A stretch of 26,272 nt of DNA from a virus, in the IMG/VR virus record IMGVR_UViG_3300031521_000317, positions 1 to 26,272 of that record; one strand, 5' to 3'. The translations under genes and the position numbers were made by a program. Of this stretch, positions 15,688 through 22,072 are shown in pieces (position 1 is the first letter of the stretch; every line of letters starts with the position of its first letter). The notes beneath the pieces were generated by a model. That model saw nothing but the letters and a program-made list of their open reading frames with translations. It did not search any database and was not told the DNA's origin.

Positions 15688-16296
15688 TCACTTTTTAGGA
15701 TACAATCCTTCTCTATGGATTTCAATATGTTCTGCTCTAGTCATAATCTGAAGATTACTAATAACATTATTGGATCTATCAAAGTCAGTATGGTGAATAA
15801 CTTCTAAATTAGTAAGAAATCTGCCTAAATACTTCTCCATCACAATTCTATGTTCAGCTTTATACTTTCCATCTTCTTGTCTTAAATAAATATAACCATC
15901 ATGATTCCATACTCCACCCTTCCATCTATTAGAGTTTTCTTTAGTGCTTAGCTTACTACTTTTCCAATAACATTCCTTTGAGCAGTACAAATGCTTAGAG
16001 TTTAGAATATCTGCCAGTCTTCTTGAAGTTACTTTTCCACAAGTATTACATATTACTTCTATCTTAGTGGATCTAGTACTTTGACTACATTTATTAGAAC
16101 AGTACACTTGGTCTAACTTTCTAGAACTGAATACCGTGTCACATATAGGGCATATCTTTGGATTATTTCTAACTATAGATTTACCAAAACATTTACTTGA
16201 ACAAAAATGGGACTTACTATCGGAACGTGCTTGAAAAGGAGAATTACATGTACTACAGACTCTTTCCTCATATTTTCTATATTTATTATTATCCAT
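15688..16296 (-). CDS. HNH homing endonuclease with N-terminal zinc fingers
   Basis: A 202-aa protein. Residues about 13-125 carry three zinc-binding units of the form CxxC...CSxxC ('CSTCNSPF...FCSSKC', 'CPICDTVF...YCSNKC', 'CNTCGKVT...YCSKEC'), likely for DNA recognition. The HNH nuclease follows: 'AEHRIVMEKYLGRFL', 'EVIHHTDFDRSNNVISNLQ', 'MTRAEHIEIH'. It overlaps the end of the 3D-domain gene by 8 bases and stands between it and the NAD genes. It is probably a freestanding homing endonuclease gene, moving by cutting phage DNA lacking it. No group I intron features were seen around it. Confidence 0.87.
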   Translation of the reverse strand: MDNNKYRKYEERVCSTCNSPFQARSDSKSHFCSSKCFGKSIVRNNPKICPICDTVFSSRKLDQVYCSNKCSQSTRSTKIEVICNTCGKVTSRRLADILNSKHLYCSKECYWKSSKLSTKENSNRWKGGVWNHDGYIYLRQEDGKYKAEHRIVMEKYLGRFLTNLEVIHHTDFDRSNNVISNLQIMTRAEHIEIHREGLYPKK

Positions 16297-16759
16297 TATA
16301 TTTTCCTACAGAAATTATATATACTTTCTTCATCTGTCTACCATATGCTATACAAGAACTCTCACTCTCCATGAACAGGTCGATTATATGTCCTTTTATT
16401 GCTCCTCCTGTGTCTATAGCTGTAGCTAATCCATATCCCTCTACATAAACTTCACTTCCTAAAGGAATAACTTTAGGATCAACAGCTATTCCTCCTACAT
16501 AAGGCATAACTCCCGAAGCAGTGGCATCTCCTGTGTGAGTATACGCAGTGGTTTCCATTACTAATGTTCGTATTTCTCCGCGACTTGCCATTTGCTCCAG
16601 TCTCTCTCTTTCGTTAACTGGTCGGGGAATTTCTAGTTGAACAACAATTTCCACATGTTCCTCAACTCCTAGTCCCATGTCCTCGTTACTGTTAGCTATT
16701 AAAGGATCGTTTATTAATAGCATAGTGGCGAATGTTAGGGCTATGAGTTTCTTTAACAT
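16289..16759 (-). CDS. Secreted 3D-domain protein (YocH/YabE C-terminal type)
   Basis: A 156-aa protein with a signal peptide (MLKKLIALTFATMLLINDPL, probable cleavage near residue 23-26), an acidic linker, and a 3D domain from residue about 65: 'VMETTAYTHTGDATASG', 'GGIAVDPKVIPLGSEVYVEG', 'ATAIDTGGAIKGHIIDLFM'. The three Asp of this fold are present. 3D domains occur in cell-wall-active proteins (Rpf-like, lytic transglycosylase-related). A secreted one in an early metabolic operon is unusual; it might remodel the host wall or affect reinfection. No separate binding domain (LysM, SH3) is present. AAAGGAG site; the start is adjacent to the preceding stop. Confidence 0.88.
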   Translation of the reverse strand: MLKKLIALTFATMLLINDPLIANSNEDMGLGVEEHVEIVVQLEIPRPVNERERLEQMASRGEIRTLVMETTAYTHTGDATASGVMPYVGGIAVDPKVIPLGSEVYVEGYGLATAIDTGGAIKGHIIDLFMESESSCIAYGRQMKKVYIISVGKYNG

Positions 16760-17041
16760 TTAATCACTCCTTTTATCTTTCTCATACATTTCTTTAGCCT
16801 CGTCATAAGTTAAATCATACTTATGAAGAATGAAATCTAGCATGTCATTGAGGTCAATGATAGCCCCTGAACAATATGGACAACATTCAGGGTGGAGATA
16901 GTCTTCATTATCATCATACCGTTTTGGTGCAGTAAGGCAGAAGTTGCAGATCATTCTCCCACACTCACATAGATTATAACTATCCCCACAATCACATTGA
17001 GATTCCCCGCAACAATCACAGTCTCTATAATCTACTCCCAT
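16760..17041 (-). CDS. Cysteine-rich zinc protein, 93 aa
   Basis: The N-terminal 60 residues contain about 14 cysteines ('CDCCGESQCDCGDS', 'LCECGRMICNFCLT', 'HPECCPYCSG') and look like a multi-zinc module of treble-clef/RING-like spacing. The C-terminal about 30 residues are a charged helix ('YDLTYDEAKEMYEKDKRSD'). The start overlaps the stop of the 57-aa gene as TAATG. I do not recognise the family; a protein-protein or nucleic-acid adaptor is plausible. Confidence 0.7.
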   Translation of the reverse strand: MGVDYRDCDCCGESQCDCGDSYNLCECGRMICNFCLTAPKRYDDNEDYLHPECCPYCSGAIIDLNDMLDFILHKYDLTYDEAKEMYEKDKRSD

Positions 17042-17214
17042 TACTTTATCTCCTTTCCTTCACATGTCTGTTCTGCATAACAATCTGTTACCTCTCTATC
17101 TTCTGCATCGTAATGGTGGCTTCCCGCAGATCTACAATCCCCACACTCGTCAAATCTTAAAAGTCTCTTTGCTACAGGGCAGTAAATTGCTTTAACGATA
17201 TGGACTTCTTTCAT
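17041..17214 (-). CDS. Small cysteine-containing protein, 57 aa
   Basis: Begins MKEVHIVKAIYCPVAKR and contains 'DECGDCRSAGSHH', then two more cysteines near the C-terminus. The spacing C-x11-C-x2-C plus His-His suggests a metal site. The ATG at 17214 lies just after the stop of the 86-aa gene; its own stop overlaps the next ATG (TAATG). Operon member, function unknown. Confidence 0.65.
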   Translation of the reverse strand: MKEVHIVKAIYCPVAKRLLRFDECGDCRSAGSHHYDAEDREVTDCYAEQTCEGKEIK

Positions 17215-17215
17215 A

Positions 17216-17476
17216 TTACTTGCCCTTCTTTACAGGTGCTACTGTGAAGAGATCTTCGGGAATGATTTCATCTTCCTCATCATCATCATTCAAGGCATCA
17301 CATCGAGAAATAAGTTCATCATGATCCATTACAGTATTTCCTTCATCATCCATAATATATTCAGGAAATCCCATGTTATCCTCCATCATATTAGAGGCAA
17401 TCTCGACTAACTGGTTCAAATTATCATCTCCGTGATAACGCTCACAACCATAAATATAATACTTTAATCTAAACAT
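17216..17476 (-). CDS. Acidic hypothetical protein, 86 aa
   Basis: The start is chosen at ATG 17476, about eight bases after AAAGGA; ATGs at 17482 and 17485 sit on the ribosome site. The C-terminal half is very acidic ('DALNDDDEEDEIIPEDLF') and ends in a basic 'KKGK'. The first gene of the operon that leads to Prs/NAMPT/thyX; it follows a terminator, and no good promoter is visible in front of it. No family recognised. Confidence 0.65.
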   Translation of the reverse strand: MFRLKYYIYGCERYHGDDNLNQLVEIASNMMEDNMGFPEYIMDDEGNTVMDHDELISRCDALNDDDEEDEIIPEDLFTVAPVKKGK

Positions 17477-17499
17477 TTTCATCATCCTTTCTTTTTTAG

Positions 17500-17527
17500 T
17501 TAAAATAAAAAGGGAGTTAATCTCCCT
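17500..17527 (-). terminator. Terminator after the 33-aa ORF
   Basis: Minus strand stem AGGGAG-loop ATTAA-CTCCCT followed by TTTTATTTTAAC. It stands before the 86-aa gene, so some read-through or an unseen promoter must feed the downstream operon. Confidence 0.75.
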
Positions 17528-17532
17528 GTTGA

Positions 17533-17634
17533 CTAATGTACATTTATCATCCAGTAATTCTTTTTGGTACGGGCAATGTTCTTACTTCCTCTTTTGTGGA
17601 GAATGTGATATTCTCTCTCTGTAATCCTACGCAT
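17533..17634 (-). CDS. 33-aa basic microprotein between two terminators
   Basis: An ATG at 17634 with a strong TAGGAGGG site opens 33 codons (MRRITEREYHIL...YWMINVH) ending just before a terminator. The product is basic with a helix-like first half and could bind nucleic acid. A terminator also precedes it. A TATAAT sits directly against the ribosome site and so cannot be its -10 box unless the mRNA is leaderless. Confidence 0.5.
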   Translation of the reverse strand: MRRITEREYHILHKRGSKNIARTKKNYWMINVH

Positions 17635-17675
17635 AAACTTTCCCTCCTATTATAAATATAATACCAGTCAACTAA

Positions 17676-17712
17676 AAATAGAGATAAGGAAAGGGAGACT
17701 TTAACTCCCTTT
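17676..17712 (-). terminator. Terminator of the SAP-like repeat gene
   Basis: Minus strand stem AAAGGGAG-loop TTAAAGT-CTCCCTTT followed by CCTTATCTCTATTTTT, about 40 bases after the gene stop. Confidence 0.72.
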
Positions 17713-17750
17713 CATGGTCTATGACTCCATGCTCTCAATGTTTCCTTATA

Positions 17751-18815
17751 CTACTCGGTTTGGAATTCTTCCCCGCAGATCGTACATGAAAGGTTTCCAT
17801 TTTCAAGTTCAACTAACTCTTTACCACAGCAGAAACTCATTCCTCTACGTTCGTAAGGGGCGGAGAATTCTGCAATGTCGGCATCATCATCGACAAGGGC
17901 AACATGAATGTCAATGTAGCATTCCACAATTTCTTCGTCAGAGCATTTCTTGCAATCACTACAATCGGCATCTCCTTCGTAGTACTGCTTCAGGAATTCT
18001 TTAATCTTTTTGATAGTAAGTTTGCCAGTTTTTACTTTCTTAGCTAAGTCAGTACGGATCTTATCCTCGGCTTCCAGTACTTCCGCAGATACTTCCTCTT
18101 CAGTTTCTCCTTCGTCAGCGGGAGTTTCATCTTCATCGTCATCACTGGTATCAATAGTCCCATCAGCAATGGCAGTAGCAATTACTGCAATTAGAGTAGG
18201 TTTTTTAGCTTTAGGCAAGTAGGTCAGTTCATAATCATCACACATTTCTTTCAGTGCAGGAATTTCCATGTCATTCAGTCCATAAGTCTCTGCAATAGCG
18301 TCCAGATCAACTTCATCCTCTTCAGGTTCAGGTTCAGGTTCAGGAGCAACTACAGGTGCGGGTTTTAACTTACCTTTTCCTACTGTTTTAGGAGGTACAA
18401 CTGGGGCAGGGGTAGGTTCTGGAACTTCTTCATCCCCTCCAATGATTCCATCAGCAATAGCTTGGGCAACAACTCCTACAAAGTAGGACTGGTTCTTGGC
18501 TTTTTTATTATACTCGACTTCAGCATCATTAAGGATTTCCTTCAACTCAGGGATAGTCTTATCATTCAACTCATACTCGGCAATGATATCAGCTAATTCA
18601 TTAGCTTCGGAAGTAACTTCCGCTTTAGCAGGAGCGGGAGCAAGAGCAACTGCAAGTTTAGGTTTATTGACTTTAGCGGGAGCAGTGGCAGTTTTAACTA
18701 CGGGTGCTGTCACTGGGACATTATTTGCAATTAACTCCTCAATGATCTTTACGCTTTCATCTGCAAACTCCCCAATTGCTACTAGTCTTTCTTTCAAACC
18801 TATTAATTTTTCCAT
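17751..18815 (-). CDS. Protein with two SAP/HeH-like repeats and a C-terminal zinc ribbon
   Basis: A 354-aa protein. The ATG at 18815 follows AGGGG by ten bases; an upstream in-frame ATG at 18866 would lie on the promoter. N-terminal helix (1-32), then an Ala/Pro/Lys linker. Repeat 1 (about 73-127, 'YELNDKTIPELKEILND' ... 'VVAQAIADG') and repeat 2 (about 170-224, 'YGLNDMEIPALKEMCDD' ... 'VIATAIADG') are clearly homologous and resemble SAP/HeH helix-extension-helix nucleic-acid-binding folds. Pro/Glu linkers separate them. A Cys cluster 'CSDCKKCSDEEIVEC' (285-299) and a zinc ribbon 'FCCGKELV...CTICGEEF' (328-351) follow. Probably an abundant early DNA-associated protein; the family is not recognised. 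Confidence 0.72.
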   Translation of the reverse strand: MEKLIGLKERLVAIGEFADESVKIIEELIANNVPVTAPVVKTATAPAKVNKPKLAVALAPAPAKAEVTSEANELADIIAEYELNDKTIPELKEILNDAEVEYNKKAKNQSYFVGVVAQAIADGIIGGDEEVPEPTPAPVVPPKTVGKGKLKPAPVVAPEPEPEPEEDEVDLDAIAETYGLNDMEIPALKEMCDDYELTYLPKAKKPTLIAVIATAIADGTIDTSDDDEDETPADEGETEEEVSAEVLEAEDKIRTDLAKKVKTGKLTIKKIKEFLKQYYEGDADCSDCKKCSDEEIVECYIDIHVALVDDDADIAEFSAPYERRGMSFCCGKELVELENGNLSCTICGEEFQTE

Positions 18816-18859
18816 GTTTTCATTTCCCCTTAATATTTTATTTTTCATTTCCCTTGGCA

Positions 18860-18933
18860 CATTCATAGTATAGCATAACCACTATTTGTTGTCAAGAGGA
18901 ATGTTTCATTCATAGTATGTCCACATTCCTCTT
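18860..18933 (-). promoter_or_regulatory. Strong promoter with direct and inverted repeats
   Basis: Perfect TTGACA (18890-18895, minus strand), a 17-bp spacer, and TATACT (18867-18872) with an extended -10 TGC. The 12-mer ATACTATGAATG covers the -10/start region (18860-18871) and recurs upstream of the -35 (18907-18918). A perfect 11-bp inverted repeat AAGAGGAATGT/ACATTCCTCTT (18894-18904 and 18923-18933) abuts the -35. Arrangement suggests regulator binding; the inverted repeat may also act as a terminator-like end for the preceding operon, but it lacks a T-run. Confidence 0.72.
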
Positions 18934-18946
18934 TCCTTATACATTC

Positions 18947-19147
18947 CTATCTAATATTTCTTTCTCCCCACTCTTTTCTAGGTTTAGGGGGATACTCTTG
19001 GAATCTATCCATCTCTATAATTCCTGAACACGCTTGTTTGCAAACACTACATGATGCAACTACTCCTAACTTTCCATCACACTGAAGCAGGAATAAAAGT
19101 TCCACATCAGTATTTGAACACCAGTTACAGTGTGATCTCATCTTCAT
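18947..19147 (-). CDS. Small zinc-finger-like protein, 66 aa
   Basis: The start at ATG 19147 has GAGGAGG six bases upstream; the longer frame to 19171 lies wholly inside the upstream gene. The product has 'HCNWCSNTD' and 'SCSVCKQACSG', a CxxC...CxxC pair, then a basic proline-rich tail ('YPPKPRKEWGERNIR'). It is the last gene of the operon and overlaps the preceding gene by 23 bases. Family unknown. Confidence 0.62.
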   Translation of the reverse strand: MKMRSHCNWCSNTDVELLFLLQCDGKLGVVASCSVCKQACSGIIEMDRFQEYPPKPRKEWGERNIR

Positions 19148-19295
19148 CTGCATCCTCCTCATCCTCCACAATCTCAGAAAGTCCTAATCCCACGATATAA
19201 TCCCCTAAGTCCTCAACAAAGAATATAACATCCTCCAACACTTCATCTTTATCCATGTCCTCAACTTCAATAAATAAGGTAACTTTTACTATCAT
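19125..19295 (-). CDS. Acidic small protein, 56 aa
   Basis: Begins MIVKVTLFIEVEDMDKDEVL and ends in a run of Asp/Glu ('IVEDEEDADEDEITL'). The start overlaps the stop of the 121-aa gene as ATGA. The N-terminal strand-helix pattern resembles a small ferredoxin-like fold, and the acidity could mimic DNA, but neither idea is testable here. Not recognised. Confidence 0.6.
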   Translation of the reverse strand: MIVKVTLFIEVEDMDKDEVLEDVIFFVEDLGDYIVGLGLSEIVEDEEDADEDEITL

Positions 19296-19657
19296 TGCAC
19301 TACTTCCTTATTTTTAAAGCAGTCAGGAGTCTTAAAGTCAAAATAGAATAGAGCAACTTGTCTCTTAGATTGTAGTTCCCCCATCTTTGCTCCTAATGAG
19401 GTTAGGTTCTGGATCAATGAAGAGAACTCTTCCCCTTCCTGAGAAGTATTCCTTCCATCATAATAAGTCATAGTCAGGTCATGGGTCTTTTCATACACTA
19501 CATTCAATTGAACTTGGGCTAATTCACACAAGTCGGCAATGATCTTTACAATAGATACATTCGCTCCTACACAGGTCTTCATGAATGCGTCCATTTCCAT
19601 ATCGGCAATAAGGGCAGGGGTCAAGGCTACTTCTCTACTTGTACTAATCTTACTCAT
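19292..19657 (-). CDS. Hypothetical protein, 121 aa
   Basis: The ATG at 19657 has GAAGGAG nine bases upstream; an in-frame TTG at 19675 overlaps the preceding gene. Helical composition ('IVKIIADLCELAQVQLNVVY', 'FSSLIQNLTSLGAKMGELQ') with a short 'ALFYFDFK' strand near the end. No recognised domain, no membrane segment. Confidence 0.65.
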   Translation of the reverse strand: MSKISTSREVALTPALIADMEMDAFMKTCVGANVSIVKIIADLCELAQVQLNVVYEKTHDLTMTYYDGRNTSQEGEEFSSLIQNLTSLGAKMGELQSKRQVALFYFDFKTPDCFKNKEVVQ

Positions 19658-19661
19658 TTTA

Positions 19662-19886
19662 TCAATCTCCTTCAAAATCTTCTATTATATACGTCCTAAT
19701 CCAACGTCCTAAAAAGTATATCACAAATAAGGCTAAAAAGATACTCCCAAAAAATAAGGGTGCATAGCAGAGAAGCATAATCAACATTCCTACTGCAATT
19801 AATATTAGTGTTCCTCCTATTCCTGCTACCATTGTGAACTCAGGCTGTGAATCCTTCATAAACCATTTCTTTACGTCACTTAGCAA
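19662..19886 (-). CDS. Small membrane protein with two membrane segments
   Basis: 74 aa from a TTG at 19886 that follows AAAGGAG by nine bases; the open frame extends to an ATG at 19919, which would overlap the previous gene by 44 bases. Two hydrophobic segments ('MVAGIGGTLILIAVGMLIML', 'LFFGSIFLALFVIYFLG') joined by a short turn, with a basic 'RWIRTY' and an acidic C-terminus. Likely an inner-membrane hairpin; function unknown. Confidence 0.62.
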   Translation of the reverse strand: MLSDVKKWFMKDSQPEFTMVAGIGGTLILIAVGMLIMLLCYAPLFFGSIFLALFVIYFLGRWIRTYIIEDFEGD

Positions 19887-20388
19887 CTTGTCCCACTCCT
19901 TTATACAACATTTCATCAAATAAGGAAGTTAACATTGCATTAATATCGTCAGCACTTCTCCCCCATTGCTCCATCTTGCGGATTTCATCATAGATTCCCC
20001 TACATATGGTCAGGGCATACTCGTCATCATCATCTTCTACAATATCCACGACGAATCTTCCTTCAATTTTCCAATAGAAAAAAGACTTTCCCTGCGTATC
20101 AACGAAGTTAACGGCTCTAGACATCTCCATAGAGACAGGTTTTCCTCCAAAATCATCGGAACATCCTCGAATTGTGTCAAATTCAAATAATTCCTCCCCA
20201 TATCTCCCATTTCTATAGGTAAATATGACAAATTTAAGAGGTTTCACAGTAACTTCTCCCATAACTTCCTTCATTTTAACAGTAAAGGAAGGATTTCCAC
20301 TTTTCTCAACGTAAGATGTTGCTAATTCCATACTTGAAAAGACTTGAACGGTTTCCCCTAAAGCATTTAATACTAAAAATACATTCAT
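19876..20388 (-). CDS. Hypothetical protein, 170 aa
   Basis: The largest gene of the small-gene operon, with a good CAGGGAGG site. Beta-rich N-terminal half ('NVFLVLNALGETVQVFSSME', 'LKFVIFTYRNGRYGEELFEF') and a helical C-terminus ('ADDINAMLTSLFDEMLYKG'), with an acidic 'VEDDDDEYAL' in between. I do not recognise the family. Confidence 0.68.
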   Translation of the reverse strand: MNVFLVLNALGETVQVFSSMELATSYVEKSGNPSFTVKMKEVMGEVTVKPLKFVIFTYRNGRYGEELFEFDTIRGCSDDFGGKPVSMEMSRAVNFVDTQGKSFFYWKIEGRFVVDIVEDDDDEYALTICRGIYDEIRKMEQWGRSADDINAMLTSLFDEMLYKGVGQVAK

Positions 20389-20416
20389 ATAAATCCTCCC
20401 TGCTACGTTTTAATTA

Positions 20417-20698
20417 TTATGTGATACTTTCCTTCAATTTATACTTATAAGTATAACACAGAGCATTGCAGGACTCTTTATAGGCACAATAGATGCAACA
20501 CATCTTCCCCATTACGGGCGAGTAAATTTCATTTCCACATTTTCCTTCAGAACACATACGTTCACCACTAAGGAAAGGACATACGTTAATACTTCTTTCC
20601 TTTACATGTTTAAGAACTAATTCAAATACTGCTCCACATACTACACATTCCATATCAAAATCGGATATGTTTCCTATCTTACATCTTGGACAATTCAT
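20417..20698 (-). CDS. Cysteine-rich protein with N-terminal zinc ribbon, 93 aa
   Basis: 'NCPRCKIGN...ECVVCGAVF' (residues 2-24) is a classical zinc ribbon. The second part has eight more cysteines ('VCPFLSGERMCSEGKCGNE', 'CCIYCAYKESCNALC'), whose spacing resembles a second metal site of zinc or iron-sulphur type. The start is directly after the stop of the upstream membrane-protein gene. Not assigned to a family. Confidence 0.68.
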   Translation of the reverse strand: MNCPRCKIGNISDFDMECVVCGAVFELVLKHVKERSINVCPFLSGERMCSEGKCGNEIYSPVMGKMCCIYCAYKESCNALCYTYKYKLKESIT

Positions 20699-20893
20699 TT
20701 AAACATTCCCCCTATTTATATATAATGAAGCAAACGTCAAAAAGATACAGTAGGTACAATACACGAAAGATCCCTCAAACAAATATAAACAAATTAACAC
20801 TGGGAATACTAATGCTCCTACTAATGCATAGAAGCTTACAACGAAAGCAACGAACTGAACACTCAGCTTCCAAAAGGCATTTAATCTCTTCAT
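20699..20893 (-). CDS. Small membrane protein, 64 aa
   Basis: Two hydrophobic stretches ('FVAFVVSFYALVGALVFPVL', 'YCTYCIFLTFASLYI') after a short basic N-terminus, suggesting a membrane hairpin. AGGAG lies about 11 bases upstream, overlapping the end of the previous gene, with adjacent stop and start. Function unknown; one of four similar-sized membrane proteins in this operon. Confidence 0.6.
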   Translation of the reverse strand: MKRLNAFWKLSVQFVAFVVSFYALVGALVFPVLICLYLFEGSFVYCTYCIFLTFASLYINRGNV

Positions 20894-21097
20894 CTAAAAC
20901 TTCACTCCTATTCCCCATAGCACTAAATGTCCCACTATCCAACATACAAATAAGGTAACTAATAGTCCTCCTATACACATCAGGTATTCCTCTACAGGAA
21001 TTTGATTGTGATTATGCGCTACTAGATACACATTCAAGTAATGATATCCAACTCCCAACAGGGCAAGGCATACAATTCCTACGAATAAGGCTATCAT
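20894..21097 (-). CDS. Small membrane protein, 67 aa
   Basis: Two predicted membrane segments ('MIALFVGIVCLALLGVGYHY' and 'LMCIGGLLVTLFVCWIVGHL') separated by a polar loop with 'HNHNQIPVEE'. The start overlaps the preceding stop as TAATG with GGAGGG upstream. No family recognised. Confidence 0.63.
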   Translation of the reverse strand: MIALFVGIVCLALLGVGYHYLNVYLVAHNHNQIPVEEYLMCIGGLLVTLFVCWIVGHLVLWGIGVKF

Positions 21098-21312
21098 TAA
21101 ACTTTCCCTCCTAATATTAAACCAATAATAAATACAAAAGCAATAAATAGCACAAATCCAAAGACTGCTTTAAAAATTGCTTCCAGTGAAATATCACACT
21201 TATCACGCAACTGTTCATCTATCCATACAAATATTAGAGCCATTATAGAACATATTACAATTAGTCCGAAGAGTCCCATCAATCCCATTCCCATAATTCT
21301 AGCAATATCCAT
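21097..21312 (-). CDS. Small membrane protein, 71 aa
   Basis: The ATG at 21312 overlaps the stop of the previous gene (TAATG); the frame extension to 21327 lies inside that gene. Two membrane segments ('MGLMGLFGLIVICSIMALIF', 'FGFVLFIAFVFIIGLILGG') flank a charged loop 'WIDEQLRDKCDISLEA'. Function unknown. Confidence 0.63.
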   Translation of the reverse strand: MDIARIMGMGLMGLFGLIVICSIMALIFVWIDEQLRDKCDISLEAIFKAVFGFVLFIAFVFIIGLILGGKV

Positions 21313-21506
21313 TACTTCTTCACCCACACATTTCCATTAATTACTTCCACTTTCACTATAATATATTCGATATAGGATCTTTCCTCCCTAAACATTTCCA
21401 ACGCATGTTCAACACTACAAGCTACAATGTTAACAATTGCTTCACTAAAATCCTTATCAGAACGGGCAACTATTTTAACTAATACCCTACTAAACATCTT
21501 ATCCAT
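21312..21506 (-). CDS. Hypothetical protein, 64 aa
   Basis: Small soluble alpha/beta protein ('FSRVLVKIVARSDKDFSEAI', 'IEYIIVKVEVINGNVWVKK') with GAGGAG upstream and a one-base overlap with the preceding cysteine-rich gene. No recognised motif. Confidence 0.62.
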   Translation of the reverse strand: MDKMFSRVLVKIVARSDKDFSEAIVNIVACSVEHALEMFREERSYIEYIIVKVEVINGNVWVKK

Positions 21507-21655
21507 TATTCTTTCTCCTCCCTCAATTCACAATCAACACACGGGCAATCATAACAAACGAATCCCACGCATCCCTTTCCTGCATAGCACTTGTATCGCC
21601 TACTAGTATCATACTTACATCCTTTACAGGGACATGTCTTAGGCATCTCCTTCAT
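21506..21655 (-). CDS. Eight-cysteine microprotein, third paralogue of the array
   Basis: 49 aa from ATG 21655 (GGGAGG nine bases upstream; the longer frame to 21703 overlaps the previous gene). Cysteine spacing C-x-C-x2-C-x9-C-x5-C-x4-C-x2-C-x4-C is identical to that of the two genes upstream, with 'CYDCPCVDCELREE' at the end. Likely a compact metal-binding (zinc or iron-sulphur) protein. Function unknown. Confidence 0.68.
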   Translation of the reverse strand: MKEMPKTCPCKGCKYDTSRRYKCYAGKGCVGFVCYDCPCVDCELREEKE

Positions 21656-21800
21656 TAGAAACTTCCTCCCGATCTCCGCATTCCACAAAAGGACATTCCA
21701 CACAATTAAACTCCAAACAGCTATGTCCCTTTAAACATCCACTAACTCTATTGTTGTTACTAATACATCTGTTACAAACACATCCCTTGTTTTCATTCAT
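21639..21800 (-). CDS. Eight-cysteine microprotein, second paralogue
   Basis: 53 aa (begins MNENKGCVCNRC) with 'GCLKGHSCLEFNCVECPFVEC' and the same eight-cysteine spacing as its neighbours. The ATG at 21800 overlaps the end of the first paralogue by four bases; its end overlaps the third by 17 bases. Tandem duplication followed by divergence is the simplest origin. Confidence 0.68.
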   Translation of the reverse strand: MNENKGCVCNRCISNNNRVSGCLKGHSCLEFNCVECPFVECGDREEVSNEGDA

Positions 21801-21991
21801 ACATATTCCCTCCTTTCTTCACATTCAATATTAGGACATCCCCAACAAGGTATTCCCATACAAGTATGTCCCTTTGAGCATCCATCAGCATACTGGTTAG
21901 AGTATTTACATTTATCACAAGGGCATTCACTAGGAACTTTCTCAACATCGTTAAGTAGCTTCACTAAATCTAAATCGTTTGGATAATTCAT
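21797..21991 (-). CDS. Eight-cysteine microprotein, first paralogue
   Basis: 64 aa from ATG 21991, which has GGAGGG nine to ten bases upstream. The frame stays open to an ATG at 22072, but that one has no ribosome site and lies upstream of a promoter whose start point is about 22019. A helical N-terminus ('DLDLVKLLNDVEKV') precedes the cysteine module ('CPCDKCKYSNQYADGC', 'CMGIPCWGCPNIECEERRE'). First gene of the operon. Confidence 0.7.
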   Translation of the reverse strand: MNYPNDLDLVKLLNDVEKVPSECPCDKCKYSNQYADGCSKGHTCMGIPCWGCPNIECEERREYV

Positions 21992-22025
21992 CTCAGCATT
22001 CCCTCCTCTCAACATTTCTACGATC

Positions 22026-22054
22026 AGTTTAACATATTTAGGAAAGTGTGTCAA
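22026..22054 (-). promoter_or_regulatory. Promoter of the small-gene operon
   Basis: Perfect TTGACA (22049-22054, minus strand), a 17-bp spacer and TAAACT (22026-22031, 4/6). The predicted start near 22019 is about 28 bases before the ATG at 21991. Confidence 0.65.
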
Positions 22055-22072
22055 TCGAAACTTTCCCTTCAT

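Noticed and set aside
20775-20978. A 67-codon minus-strand frame overlapping two small membrane-protein genes
   Set aside because: Covers the junction of two adjacent, well-spaced genes in another frame; no ribosome site.
21992-22072. N-terminal extension of the first eight-cysteine protein to the ATG at 22072
   Set aside because: No ribosome site there, and a TTGACA-17-TAAACT promoter lies within the extension; the ATG at 21991 has GGAGGG.
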